From assembly GCA_030568195.1 (NCBI GenBank), contig JAJLTO010000002.1, positions 62,001 to 126,000 of the forward strand: 64,000 nucleotides of DNA, given 5' to 3'. Origin of the DNA: Dipodascopsis uninucleata var. uninucleata. Lineage: Eukaryota > Ascomycota > Lipomycetes > Lipomycetales > Lipomycetaceae. The notes under the pieces were generated by a model. That model made no database searches and was not told the origin of the DNA. It saw only the letters and a program-made list of their open reading frames with translations. The position numbers were made by a program, and so were the translations under genes. Below are positions 33,707-45,880 of this stretch, piece by piece (position 1 is the stretch's first letter; every line of letters starts with the position of its first letter).

Positions 33707-34495
33707 ACAGAGCTAGAAAAAATAGATTTTTTTCTTGAATTCTTAGCATCTATTCTTCGCATAAGATATGTAACTATATTTTCTTTCCTCTGTTGTTGGC
33801 ATGAAATTTATCCTTAATAATACAGCAGCTTTTAATAGCAATTATTTGATAATGATAAGAAGATATTTACTATTTTCTGTCTTCGGTTGCGTTAAATGAA
33901 TAAAATACCATAAGAAAGTGAATTGACTAGGATGGATTCTAAGTGTTTAACTAAATCTTTATCACTTTTTCAGTATTTCCTGTTATTATTATTTTACTTG
34001 CCTATGATATACCTTTGGCTTATTCTATGTTTTATTACATTGATTGATCCTGGTCGAATTTATCTTATCTATCTTTATCAATCAATCGCCTTTCTTGTCC
34101 GTATATGGTAATGTATCTTTGAATCGTTTCTTGTGTTCTTTAAAGGGTTCGGCTTTTCTTTTGTTTCATAACGATTCATCTCGTTCATATATTCTTGTTG
34201 TTATAGTTATATTGTAGCTGTATTTGCGTATTTTCTATTAAACTATTTTGTTATGTCTATTATAATAGCCTATAGTATGATTTCCGTTTTAATTATTTCT
34301 TGATTTGTTTTATTGTTTACGGCTTTTCGCAATTTAACGTTGATCATTATATATTATCTACCTCATGTAACTTTGAACCTACAGACATTACAAATATCAG
34401 TTCAAACCTTTAGCCAATTGAGGATACACAAGTTTAGAATTGGTTCCACAACAAGATACCTTCGAAGAAGCTGTGGCCTTAATACTTGTACACTA
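33707..34495. other. Intergenic between convergent genes, 0.8 kb
   Basis: 3' flanks of the PP2C and TatD genes; T-rich on the plus strand. ORFs at 33923-34111 and 34313 onward are hydrophobic or overlap TatD and look spurious. Confidence 0.5.
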
Positions 34496-35741
34496 TTAGA
34501 TATCGCTAACTTTGATATTGAATCCAAAGAGACGAACACTATTGTCCCATACCTTTTCACAAAGCTCATCTACTGTTATATTCTTCAGCTTTGCAATAAC
34601 GACAGCGACCTGAGAAATTGCACATGGCTCACATCGGCCCTTGATCATATCACCCTTTTTAAATTTTTCCTTCTTCACTGCTTTAGGAAGACTTTTGATA
34701 TCATTGCCTCGTTCGTCGGCCAAAAACTTATGGGACGCGTGAGTTGGTCGTATTTCACACCAAGGAGCATCAGTCTCGAGAAGTAGACGATCTAATGGGA
34801 TGTTTTTGATAACAGAGAGATTTTCCTCTGTCTTGAGTGAGCAACCATTTACTCCAATGTATAAGCCCTTTGCCACTAAGCCTTGCATTTCTTCAACAGT
34901 GCCTGTAAAAGAGTGAACAACGCCTCCGCGTGGAAGCGACTGTAGTCGAGGAAACAATAGCATTTCGAAGTCGGCCGCACAATCTCTCGAATGTAGAAAT
35001 AGTGGAAGCTGTAGTTTGATTGCAATATCTAGTTGCTTTTCGAAATATTTCCTTTGTACATCTGCTGGTGCGTAATGCAACCTAGCATAATCTAATCTAT
35101 GTTGAATTAGACATTGCCGAAGATATCAAAGATATGACAATTATACTAACCCAATTTCTCCAAATGCCATCACAGTGCCTTCTTCCTTTCCTTCACGGGC
35201 CAGAATTTCGATTTCTTCGAGGTACCGTTCAGGATCGCCGCTCTCTTCGAATCTCAAGCTACTACATGGATGTACGCCAACGGTTGCGAACAACATACCC
35301 ACTGTATAATATATTTATTATCAGCCAACTGAACAAAACTAGTACAAAGGTATTCTAGTACCATTCGACTTAGCTAGGTGAATTGCTTCCTTTGATTCCT
35401 TAAGATCAGATCCCGTAACTAGCATCTTCTGAACACCTTGATCTCTTGCTCGTTGTAAGATGTCTTCGAAATCATCTATCACAATATATCATATTACAGT
35501 CAACCATTGAGCCATACGTACGATAAAAATTATCTCCTAATGGGATATTTCACAAAATGATTTAGTCCTTTTGACAATAATGTGACTTGTTCATACCTTC
35601 ATGGCTTCGTTTGCCGTGATAGATTCCCCGAAACATGGGATCTGTAAGATTAGCTCCTAACAGAATTATAGATTTGTTAGACACTTTTCGAGGTCGAGAC
35701 CCAGTGAACATATTACCTATATCAATATATCTTCTGGCCAT
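34496..35741 (-). CDS. TatD-family metal-dependent deoxyribonuclease
   Basis: Five exons: 35741-35717, 35656-35597, 35475-35362, 35301-35151 and 35096-34496; 316 residues; introns of 60, 121, 60 and 54 nt. The start [19 protein letters not shown] matches eukaryotic TATDN1/Tat-D. Later motifs are [22 protein letters not shown] (metal-binding Glu), LFLHSRD, VHSFTGT and [12 protein letters not shown]. The family has 3'-5' exonuclease/endonuclease activity and takes part in apoptosis-like DNA degradation and peroxide repair in yeast. Each intron is supported by frame and by family sequence at the junction, for example [12 protein letters not shown] across the 54-nt intron (donor GTTAGT). Confidence 0.93.
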
Positions 35742-36069
35742 CCTTACGCTTTTGCCTACATGTAGCTGCGCTAATCGTCTCAAGGAACTCGAAAATTGCA
35801 TATGTAAGCCTTTTTTTTTAATAATAACTACATGTAATTCCTTCTTGCATTCCTTCAGTCTCAAATATCGGGTTAGGAGGATCTTGTTCACTGACCCAGG
35901 GGCATAAATGGGTCGGAGTTGCTAATGTTCCGCTCGCCCTTTCCCGAAATTTAGAGCGTTCAAAAAAAAATTTTGACGCTTAATTTGTTTCCATCCCACA
36001 AATACCAGTTCTGAAATTATCGCGGGAAACATTTGGTAGACCTGTTAGCAGGTGAAGATCTAAGTTAAC
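35742..36069. promoter_or_regulatory. Divergent promoter, TatD / aconitase
   Basis: 328 bp between two divergent start codons. No specific binding motif stands out. Confidence 0.45.
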
Positions 36070-38554
36070 ATGAGAAATATTGTAATACATAGAGGCACCT
36101 TTTCTAGGGGTATTGCCTCGAGAGTCATGCTAAAAAGAGCTGTCCGCGAGCAGAGTAGACATCTCGCATCGCTCTCCTCAGAGCCCGTGAGTCTCGAGGT
36201 ACCACCAGAGTACAAAACGCGAACACCACCATATACTGCATTACTGGACCGTCTTAGTAAGGTGAGAAAGATCCTCAATCGGCCTCTCACACTTGCTGAA
36301 AAGATTCTGTACTCACACGTTGTCGATGTGGAAGAGGCTTTCGCCGGAAAGAATGACAAAATCAGAGGAGAGACTTATCTCAAGCTCAATCCTGACCGTG
36401 TCGCAATGCAGGATGCTAGTGCGCAGATGGCTTTGTTACAATTTATGACATGTGGAATGGACAATACTGCAGTTCCGGCGTCTATTCATTGTGATCATTT
36501 GATTGTGGGCCACGATGGTGCTGAACAGGATCTCAAGGCATCTATCGCAACAAACAAGGAAGTCTTCGACTTCTTACAAAGTTGCGGAAGAAAATACGGT
36601 ATCCAGTTCTGGGGACCTGGCTCTGGTATAATTCATCAGATTGTTCTCGAGAACTTTGCTGCACCAGGTCTAATGATGCTAGGTACCGATAGTCATACAC
36701 CTAATGCTGGAGGTTTAGGTGCCATAGCTATTGGTGTGGGAGGAGCCGATGCTGTCGATGCGCTCACCGGTACGCCATGGGAACTTAAGGCCCCTAAAAT
36801 CCTTGGCGTCAAGCTGACTGGCAAGCTGAGCGGTTGGTCTACTCCAAAAGATGTTATTACCTATCTGGCAGGTATTCTCACTGTCCGTGGTGGTACTGGT
36901 TTCATTGTTGAGTATTTTGGAGATGGTGTTCCCACATTGTCTTGTACTGGTATGGCTACCATCTGTAACATGGGTGCTGAGGTTGGTGCTACGACTTCTA
37001 CGTTCCCTTACACTGAATCGATGAAGAGATATCTCTATGCTACTCGTCGCGGTCCTATTGCTGATGCTGCTTCAGCTGTCAATAATATGTACAGTTTCTT
37101 GAAGGCAGATGAAGGAGCTGAATACGACCAAGTAATTGAAATTGACTTGTCAACTCTCGAGCCCCATATTAACGGCCCGTTCACGCCAGACTTGTCGACT
37201 CCTTTGAGTGAATTTGGAAGTGCAGTAGAGAAGAATAATTGGCCAGGAAAATTATCAGCAGGCTTGATTGGAAGTTGTACTAACAGTTCTTACCAGGACA
37301 TGTCGCGCGTTGTTTCAATTGTAAAGCAAGCAAACGAAAAAGGAGTTAAACCAAAAGTTCCTTTCTTTGTAACACCTGGAAGTGAGCAAATCAGAGCGAC
37401 TATTGAAACTGATGGTCTTACTGATATTTTTATTGGTGCTGGCGCAACTGTTCTGGCTAATGCTTGTGGCCCTTGTATTGGACAGTGGGCTCGGGATGAC
37501 GTTACTAAAGGCGAAGCAAATGCCATTCTTACTAGTTTTAACCGTAACTTCAGAGCACGAAATGATGGTAACCCAGATACCATGAATTTCCTTACCAGTC
37601 CAGAGGTATGAGAATATAAGATTTTAAAGTTGAAGTTATACTCATACTAACATACTATTATTGCAGATTGTTACTGCTATGATATACTCTGGGGATATGT
37701 CTTTCAATCCTCTTAAGGACAAGCTCATTGACGCACATGGAAATGAATTTTCATTTAAACCACCAACTGGCGATGAACTTCCTCCTGATGGATTCAAGCA
37801 AGGAAATGCAGAGTATACTCCTGTTCTTGACCCTACTCCTGCGCCAGCGACTGAGGTTGCCGTTTCTCCTACTTCCGATCGGCTTGCTTTACTGGAGCCA
37901 TTTGACTCTTTTGATGGCAAAGAACTCAAGCTTTCTGTTCTGATGAAGGTGAAGGGGAAATGCACTACTGATCACATTTCTGCAGCAGGTCCATGGCTGA
38001 AATATAAAGGGCACCTTGAGAACATATCTTATAATACTCTTATTGGTGCTATGAACGAGGAGACTGAAGAAGTAAACAAGGCTTATGATTTTGATGGTTC
38101 TTCATTTGGAATTCCGGAACTCATGATCAAATGGAAGGACGAGGGCCGTCCATGGGCTGTAATTGCTGAGCATAATTATGGTGAGGGTTCTGCTCGAGAA
38201 CATGCTGCGCTGAGTCCAAGATTTTTAGGTGGTAGAATGATCTTATGCAAGAGTTTTGCTCGAATTCACGAGACGAATTTGAAGAAGCAGGGAATTCTTC
38301 CCCTCACTTTTGTCAACGAGTCTGATTATGATGTTATCAAGGGTTGCGATACTATTGAGACATTAGACCTGCTCGAAATGCTTAAGAATGAGGGAAGAGG
38401 CTCTGGTTTGCTTACTGTAAAGGTCACCAACAGAGACGCTACCCAGCATATTATCAAGGTCAGACATACCATGAGTAAGGATCAAATAGACTTCTTTAAA
38501 GCAGGAAGCGCAATTAATTACATCGGTAATATGCGCAAACAACAACAAAACTAA
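36070..38554 (+). CDS. ACO2: Mitochondrial aconitase family protein, Aco2 type
   Basis: Two exons, 36070-37605 and 37667-38554 (61-nt intron, TACTAAC branch); 807 residues. A basic, Ser/Arg-rich N-terminus ([20 protein letters not shown]) looks like a mitochondrial presequence. The [4Fe-4S] ligands are in SCTNSS and [11 protein letters not shown]. Other motifs: [38 protein letters not shown] and [14 protein letters not shown]. The combination [30 protein letters not shown] and [10 protein letters not shown] matches, from memory, the fungal Aco2 group rather than the TCA enzyme Aco1 (EGSSREHAAL). Yeast Aco2 dehydrates homocitrate in lysine synthesis, so either aconitate or homoaconitate chemistry is possible here. 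Aco1 would then lie elsewhere. Confidence 0.9.
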
Positions 38555-38896
38555 ATGTATTTAAAATATCGGACTCGTGGCCGCATATATTTCTTGAGCA
38601 TTAAATGAAAAGTAGGGAAATAAAATTTGTATTTACATATAACGCCAAACAAAATACTTTGGGTAGTTGAATCATTAATATTACTAAAATTAACGAAATT
38701 TTTTGTCTTCTTAATACTTTTTATCTACTACCGATTAACAGGATATTATAACGATAAAACCTCCAATTCCTCGAATAAATTGCCATCTACTAATTAAGGA
38801 GCTTGCGGGTATAACAAAACTATGCAGGTAAGCATTCAATTTCCTTCTCACAAATCCGTTAATAATAACTAATCACAGCAAACTTCCTCTCTTATT
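38555..38896. other. Short spacer between convergent genes
   Basis: 342 bp between the aconitase and URA3 stop codons, AT-rich. Nothing recognised. Confidence 0.5.
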
Positions 38897-39691
38897 CTAA
38901 TTTACACGGCTCAAGTACGCCTTCCAACCTGCCGCCCTGTACCTTTCAGCCTCAGCTATCGGGTCTCGGCCATTGCCAATGATACCACGACCAACAATGA
39001 TGATGTCACTTCCTCCAGAAACAGCCTCGTCAACAGTACGATACTGCTGTCCGAAGCCATCGCCCTTATCATCCAATCCGACGCCTGGAGTCATGATGAC
39101 AAAATCATCATCCTCTTTTCCAAGACGGAACATGGCAATAAATCCGAAAACAAACATTTTCATTTGCCTAGCCATCTCAATTGTTTTTTCAGTGTAATCG
39201 CCAGTTGCAAGGTTACCCTTTGATGACATCTCGGCTAGCATAAGAAGCCCCCGCTCGTCACCTACTTGTGATGCTCCAGCGTATAAACCATCGATGATTC
39301 CAGGGCCGGGTACTGAATGGGCATTAGTTATATGAGCCCACTGAGCAATTTTGAATACACCAGACGTATACTGTGATTTAACAGTCGATCCAATATCTGC
39401 GAACTTTCTATCCTCAAAAATTAGGAAATTATGCTTTTTTGACAGCTCTACAAGAGGGGCCACGGTACCTTCGTAAGAGAAGTCACCCAAAATGTCAATA
39501 TGAGTCTTAAAGACGCATACATAAGGACCGAGTAAATCTGCAAGTTTCAGTAGTTCGAGAGTTGTAAGGACGTCTAGTGAAACACAGAGATTTGTTCTTT
39601 TTTCAAGCATGACCTTGAACAATCGCCTTGCCAACGCAGACGTGTGAGCGTTCATTCGCTCCTCATAAGACTTTGAGTTCACTGACGACAT
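38897..39691 (-). CDS. URA3: Orotidine-5'-phosphate decarboxylase
   Basis: A single exon of 264 residues from the ATG at 39691, the same size as yeast Ura3 (267) and matching its N-terminus ([18 protein letters not shown]). The frame stays open 23 codons upstream but without an ATG. The catalytic array is intact: [49 protein letters not shown] and [10 protein letters not shown] (phosphate-binding). It catalyses OMP to UMP in pyrimidine biosynthesis. It is divergent from the lipoate ligase, with 235 bp between start codons. Confidence 0.96.
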   Translation of the reverse strand: MSSVNSKSYEERMNAHTSALARRLFKVMLEKRTNLCVSLDVLTTLELLKLADLLGPYVCVFKTHIDILGDFSYEGTVAPLVELSKKHNFLIFEDRKFADIGSTVKSQYTSGVFKIAQWAHITNAHSVPGPGIIDGLYAGASQVGDERGLLMLAEMSSKGNLATGDYTEKTIEMARQMKMFVFGFIAMFRLGKEDDDFVIMTPGVGLDDKGDGFGQQYRTVDEAVSGGSDIIIVGRGIIGNGRDPIAEAERYRAAGWKAYLSRVN

Positions 39692-39926
39692 ATTCTCGAT
39701 ATAGCCTGTTTTGTGAATGAAGTCTTTATATTCTCCTGATATGTCCTTGATTGCTGCCAAATCTAGCTGATAATACGCAGTTCGCAGTAATATAGAATCA
39801 CAAAAAAAAATTCAAGAAATTTTTCTTATGATTGGGAGGACAAAACTTAATGAAGCTTTAACATACCACTTCACCACTAATATTGGTAGTGTATGCTGAC
39901 ATATATAATCAAAAAATTTTAAAAAA
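39692..39926. promoter_or_regulatory. Divergent promoter, URA3 / AIM22
   Basis: 235 bp containing several oligo(A/T) tracts, including A-runs at about 39800-39810 and 39911-39926. These fit nucleosome-excluding promoter elements. No specific regulator site recognised. Confidence 0.5.
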
Positions 39927-41131
39927 ATGCTCCTGAGGGCAGGATGGCATTTATCAGGGCTTAATAGGAGTCAAATTCATGGCTTAAGAATTCAGGGTGA
40001 ATTAATAAGGCACTTGTCCACTGAATTTTCTCCTAACAAGTTCAATATCAGGCTCTATCTGTCGACGTCTAGGTCTCCTTATTTCAACCTTGCCTTTGAA
40101 GATATCATCTTCCAGTTATTTCCTACGAAAAGTAATAGCGTCAAGAAGGATTCGAAGATTCTTGATAAAATATTATATTTGTATATAAATGAGCCATCTG
40201 TCGTAATTGGAAGAAACCAGAATCCGTGGAAAGAAACAATTATACCTATTTTAAACAAGCATAGCATTAATCTTGTTCGTCGGAAATCTGGGGGGGGTAC
40301 AGTGTTTCACGATGAAGGCAACGTGAATTATAGTGTTATAAACTCAATTGATTTCTTTGATAGAGATGAGCATGCAATATCTATTTGTGAAGCTTTAAAT
40401 CCGATTATAGCATCCAAGGGAAAACAACTCCGCGTTAACGAACGTCATGACATCGTGGATGAAAATAACAATAAAGTAAGTGGATCAGCTTACAAACTAC
40501 AGCGAGGCAAGGCATATCACCACGGAACGATGCTATTGAACTCTAAGATTGAGTTTTTACTAGAACTCCTACATAAAGAATCAGTATACAAGGGTGTTAT
40601 AGAAGGAGCGGGTGTGGAGAGCGTGAAGTCACCAGTCACCAACGTCGGCATTTCAAACGATGAATTTATATCATCCGTGGCATCCTTTTTTTGGAACAAA
40701 TACTCTATAGATTGCTCTAACTGCAAAATGATTGAAGTGAATGAAGATATTTTCAAAGAAAAGTGGCCGGAATATATTGATCTAATGCAAGACAAAATTA
40801 GTGAACTCAAGGTGAGTAATAAACACATTGTTAGATTGAAATTCGTCATGCCTCACTATACTTTGAGCTTGTCTGATATTTTAACTAGAGCTGGGATTGG
40901 ACTTATGGTGCTACTCCAAAGTTCACGCATATATTTACTTTGGACGAACCGGACAACCATGGTAGTGTGAAATTTTCTGTTGCCAACGGAGCTGTTACTG
41001 ATCTTGATTCCGAGATAGTAGAGCTGAAGTCTCTAAAAGGCAAGATGCTCGGTAAGAAATATCGTGCTTCTGACTTAGTACCAGATATTCCTATCGGAAA
41101 GTGGAAGAAAATTATTTCGAAAGTGATATAA
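39927..41131 (+). CDS. AIM22: Mitochondrial lipoate-protein ligase
   Basis: Two exons, 39927-40811 and 40889-41131 (77-nt intron, GTGAGT...AACTAG); 375 residues. Basic N-terminus without acidic residues for about 20 positions, consistent with mitochondrial import. Motifs of the LplA/LipB fold: YLSTSRSPYFNLAFED, PSVVIGRNQNPWKE, VRRKSGGGTVFHDEGNVNYS and KVSGSAYKLQRGKAYHHGT (catalytic Lys). The spliced exon supplies SWDWTYGATPKFTH, the accessory-domain motif that follows the core in LplA. Homologues attach lipoate to 2-oxo acid dehydrogenases and the glycine cleavage H protein; whether this copy works from free lipoate or by transfer cannot be seen. Confidence 0.92.
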
Positions 41132-41250
41132 GTATGAGATATGAGCAGGTTTGAGAGACTGAAACAATAGGAAATAGGATAGAATAATCTTAAAATTTCT
41201 CTGTAATGTACATAAACTTGTATATAATTTTTTTAATGCAATTAGCATAA

Positions 41251-44042
41251 TCAGAGTCCTTTTCTAAACTGTAGATGTGGACTAAGAACATCTATTATAC
41301 TGACAAAATTAATATTGACAGGAAGCGACGGCACTTTCTTCAAAATCTCTTGTACGATGTTATACACCGGAAGAGAGCAAAGCCTCAAAACAATCTCATG
41401 CAATGGTTGAGCTTCTTCCGACAATGTCGGAGGCAGAATCAAGGTCTGAAGTATCTGAAGTGGTGTTGCTAGATCTACAAGTGTCCACATGTGAAACGAG
41501 AGCCAGTGAAGTGCGCCGACGACGGAAGGTAACAGAAAAGGTTGAAGAAAATCTTTTGAGATTATTAGATTATTCAATACCATAGATCTGACAAACTGAA
41601 TTATAACTTACATTCTAGTCCACCTTTAAGAGTATCTATATCGAGAATATTTCTGTTCGATGCCGCCACCGATTGCTGAAATATTGTAGGAACCAAGAGC
41701 AGGTAATCCATAGGTGTACATGTTCTAACATGTCAATCAGTAAATGAGTTACACCAGCAAAACAATCTCGTAAGATGGTAACTACCTCATAAGTTCATCC
41801 GATATGCCATTGGTATCGTAGAGTGCCATGATCCATCCACCAAGCAAATCTGAGTTTTCTTGTTGAAGCGATTCGACTGGGAAAGCATTGCCAGATGTAG
41901 TGAAGTATTTTAGACAAAATGAATCCTCAGATTTTGTGCACAGCTCTGGAAGTTGCAGGTTGAAATGGTAATAGAATGAAGTCACAAAAAGCAATATAGT
42001 TCCAAAATCTGTATAATTATCTTGAAAATCTAAACGGAAATTGTGTTAACTCTATTTGGTAATTTAATAGCGTGACAAAAAAGGAATATGTGATTCTTAC
42101 TTTCTTCGTCGTCATAATTCCATGAATCCAGACAGCTTGTTAATGGCGATATGAAGTCGGCAACGTCAGCATATATTAGCATTATTTCCATCAAGAAAGT
42201 ATTGAGACAAATTTCCTGACAAAGCATTCTCAGCTTGAAAGTTTCATGACGGCTTGCCCAAAGAGAAATAAGCTAACAAATAAGAAAATTAGTAACCACC
42301 AGTACCATATTGAAAAAAATCAACAAACCTTTACGATAACAGTTATCGTAGGTCCTTGACGCACGCAAGACGCAGTATCAATATCTGCTACTAGATTCTT
42401 GATGCTACTAAGACAATCATAATCCGTTGATATTCTCTCAACAGTTTCATTGATCTCAAGTTGCATTTCTGATATTTGGGGCTCTTGAAGAGCGCTATTA
42501 CCTAGTATACGATCCACTGAATCTGCACCAAGTATTCCCAACTTGATCATTGATACAAGAAATTCTATACGAATGTCATAAGGACCTGTCTCAGATGTCG
42601 AAAACATTGCATCAATATCATTATTTGACGTTGAGTTTACCATTGAAAGGGTGTCCTCGTTGATCGATGACAGTGATCTTCTCAGAGCGAACTCGTATGT
42701 TGACCTTGGGATATTCGATAAGAGTTCTTGAAACAAAAGAGGTAACTAGAATTTCCTCAGCTCTAGAACATGCCTGTTTAACTCAAATCAAAAACTTTCC
42801 AGTGATTTACACATACCCTATTTATAATGAATATCTTCCAAAGGTTAACTTTTGTTTGGTGCTGTCTCAATATAGCATTAGACAAACAGTCGAAGGCCGA
42901 GCAAGTAAGTCTAGTAATAGCTACGTCTGAACTTTCATTCTACCAATATCCACCGTTAAAACTTCAAATCCTTGTCGCTGAACATGCATAAGAGTATACG
43001 TACGTCAATTACTAGCGTTGCTCTAGTCCTGAATTCAGATGATCCAAATCGTGGACGTCCATCCATCTTTTAAGAGTGTCAGTATTTCATCCAGTAGGTG
43101 AGATATTAATAGTATTGACCAATACTTCTTACCATTCTCTCCATCCAATCGACCTTTTGGTCCCCCAACGCTGGTTTCGCAGGCTTAACTTTAGCTACAT
43201 TGTAATCAACGCTTTCTTGCTTCTCTAATCTCATAAAACGCCTTGCTGATTCTTCGACTTTTTCTGATAGTGGCCTGTTCGTCATCCGTAGGTAGCCTAT
43301 AAAATTACGAGTGGAATCATGCATCTTCTTAAACTCCTCGTTGGCGATTTCAGAAGGGCTCAAGAAATATTGGATATTTTCGTTTGTTCCAAAGGAAATA
43401 AGTAAGCCGGCCGTCACATCCCTTTGGATCTCATTGAACACAGGCTTCATATCAGAAAACTCTTGTAGAGAGTCAGATGCTGCCAACTCCGTATAAAATG
43501 ACAGGCTATTGCACATTTGTTTTACATCATTGACTGATTTTGGATTCCAAGTCTTCGTACACGGAGTAAGAGCTTGGATAACGTCAATTCGTAGCTCCAA
43601 ATCAGCATCTTTAGCAGCATTCAGTATATGAGGAAGTAACCCACTAGCCCACTCCGAATCCGCAATAGAAATCAGATATTTTAAGTGTAATGGATCCGTG
43701 CCTGTAGTTATCGGAGCTTTAAGTACTTGCTCTGTAATAGTACAATGAATCGTCAGAATGCTGTCATTTGTGATTTCCTGCCTTGACTTCACCTAGAATA
43801 TAGCTAACCTGAGATAATTTCTTCACTGATTCCACTTGATTTAATCAGGGCAAAAAGACGATTAACGAACTTTTAAAGCAATCGTCAGTATCTATAGTTC
43901 AAGATTATTTAATCCATCTGAATCTCAATATACAAACATATCTTACTTCTTTAGCATCTGTTCGGTTCCTCAATGAGGAATATAGCAAGTTATTCACTGA
44001 CAAGTTAGCTTCAGCGGATACAAAAGAATAATTTGTATCCAT
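41251..44042 (-). CDS. MED5: Mediator tail subunit 5 (Nut1)
   Basis: Ten exons: 44042-43947, 43869-43809, 43731-43133, 43066-43004, 42939-42817, 42745-42329, 42272-42101, 42029-41786, 41724-41612 and 41552-41251; 729 residues. No ORF looks like a gene alone, but the splice reads as Med5: SAFDCLSNAIL, FIINRLPLLFQELL, SDLLGGWIMALYDTNGISDE, MDYLLLVPTIFQQSV, DTLKGGLEYFLQPFLLPS, SEEAQPLHEIVLRL. Introns are 56-77 nt; introns 1, 3 and 9 end in AAAG, the others in TAG or CAG. Med5 belongs to the Mediator tail, linking activators to RNA polymerase II. The C-terminus stops after SPHLQFRKGL, about where filamentous-fungal homologues have (from memory) another 100-200 residues. The stop lies only 120 bp from AIM22, so the shorter tail appears genuine. 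Confidence 0.88.
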
Positions 44043-44291
44043 ACTGAATCGGAGCCCACTTTGGACTGATTAAAGAAGGGTTCTGGCACCGTCTCCAGAT
44101 TATTTTGTTGGCAATTCGGAAAGGTAGGTCGAAAGGTTGATACCATAAATACAGAAGTACAAGAATATTATTGATTACACTGAAAATGAGAACAAATTTG
44201 TTTGCATTGGGACGTTTCAACGTGAGACTTAAAAGCTTTAGCTAGTTGTGAGACTGACAATTTCTTCCACATACACAAGTCAGAGCGAAAT

Positions 44292-45880
44292 ATGTCGTTA
44301 TACGATGCCTTGCCACCTCCTGAATCGGAAAAGAATAAGCCAGGCACTGATGAAGGGGTATCTGGTCAATTTTCTGTCTCTACGGATAATCAATCCGAGA
44401 AATCTGCGCAAGGAACTTATGTATCGAAGGAACCAGTGACGTACACCGCGGAAGACAAAAAAAGTACAGAACAGGAGGAAAAGGATAGACTCTTCATTAG
44501 TGGTACTGATTTTTTATACATGCACATGTAATTTGAATCGTGTAAAGAATTTTGAAATAAGCTAACTGCTATTACTACTTGAATCAGCGCTTCAATTTCA
44601 GCCTGCTTTAAGAAAGAATGCCGATGCGAAAACCAAGAAACCAATTACGACAGGCAAACCTATAATAATTAGCCAGCCGCAGAATGTAGAACAGCAGAAT
44701 GCAGAACAGCTATCTACACAAGACCGGACAGACTACGGATGGCGGCAAAAGAACCGTTCGAAACGACGAAAAAAGCCACGCGATGAAGGGCCTGAAGTAA
44801 AGATAGACTGGGACGACACATATGATCCAGCACAGCCGAATCATTATGAGCACTACATACAGAGCGATGAGAGATTTATGGAGGATGAGGATTGGAAAGA
44901 TTTCCTTCTCAATCTTAAATCTCAAAGGAAATGGCGTGGCCGTAAAGGTATCTTATATCATTTTATATGGTTAATGTTGCACGATGTCTAATTATATTAA
45001 CATGCCTACCAGAGTCACGCTCACCGTTCTGTTCACCGTCTCCCAAGATAAATCCAATGTTTGCTCCGCCTATTGATTTATATTCCTCTGCTATGAGGCC
45101 GGAAAATGATGGAGAAAATACCGAAAGCGCTCTACTGATACCATCAGAGAGACTGTCCTCACCATTGCATGAAAATACTTGTGAAATTCAAAACGACTCC
45201 TCGACTGTCATATCAAGTGCTCCAGTTATCTATGACAAGTCGATTAATAAATCATTGTCAATATCGGAAGTAAAAGCCAATGAACCTTCTCGTCAGAAGA
45301 GCACCAAAGAGACATTTGCAAAGCGCCTTTTATCAAAATACGGCTGGACACCTGGTTCTGGACTTGGAGCCAATTCTACAGGAATCACTAAAGCTTTACA
45401 TTTCAGCGCAGACAAACGTGTTAAAGGTCACGGAAAAATAATTGATCGGAATCAAAAGATTGAAGATAATGGAAAATTTGGTGCAATGTCTAAGGTTATA
45501 GTCATGATGAATTTAATAGAACCAGGAGAAGTTGACGAAGAACTTGCAACAGAAATCGGAGAAGAATGTGGCGAGAAGGTATGACGTGATTATCTATGTT
45601 ACCTTGTGATCCATATTCAATTTGAAAACTAACAATGTATAGTATGGAAACGTGGAGCGTGTATTTATTCATGAGCAGACTTTGAATGTTAATGTCTACG
45701 TGAAGTTCAACAGTGAACTGTCTGCGTTGCGTGTAAGTCACTATAACAATTCATTTCATGCGACGTTTGTTAACTGAGATATAGGCGGTGAATGGACTAC
45801 ATGGTAGACTGTTTAACGGCAATTCAATTTCTACAAAATTCTATGACGAAACCGATTTTGAAAATGGAATTTACGCCTGA
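44292..45880 (+). CDS. SPF45: SPF45/RBM17-type splicing factor (G-patch plus UHM-RRM)
   Basis: Five exons: 44292-44502, 44588-44947, 45013-45578, 45643-45732 and 45785-45880; 440 residues. It starts MSLYDALPPPES, like human SPF45 (MSLYDDLG). A region near 71-74 (LQFQPALRKN) and an acidic segment (IDWDDTYDPAQPNHYEHYI) correspond to the SPF45 linker. The G-patch is ETFAKRLLSKYGWTPGSGLG, followed by SADKRVKGHGKII. The last two exons complete a UHM-type RRM: VIVMMNLIEPGEVDEELATE, YGNVERVFI, and a RLF loop in NGLHGRLFNGN that would bind ULM tryptophans of U2-associated factors. The role is in 3' splice-site use and alternative splicing, which is of interest given the relaxed acceptors in this window. 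Confidence 0.93.

Noticed and set aside
39692-39760. Upstream 23-codon extension of URA3
   Set aside because: It begins with TTG, not ATG; the ATG at 39691 matches the usual Ura3 start and length.
43842-44016. Plus-strand open frame ending FTDKLASADTKE, possibly a last exon
   Set aside because: It overlaps the first two MED5 exons, whose minus-strand reading is supported by splice sites and by family sequence across the junction. No upstream exon for the plus frame could be found.
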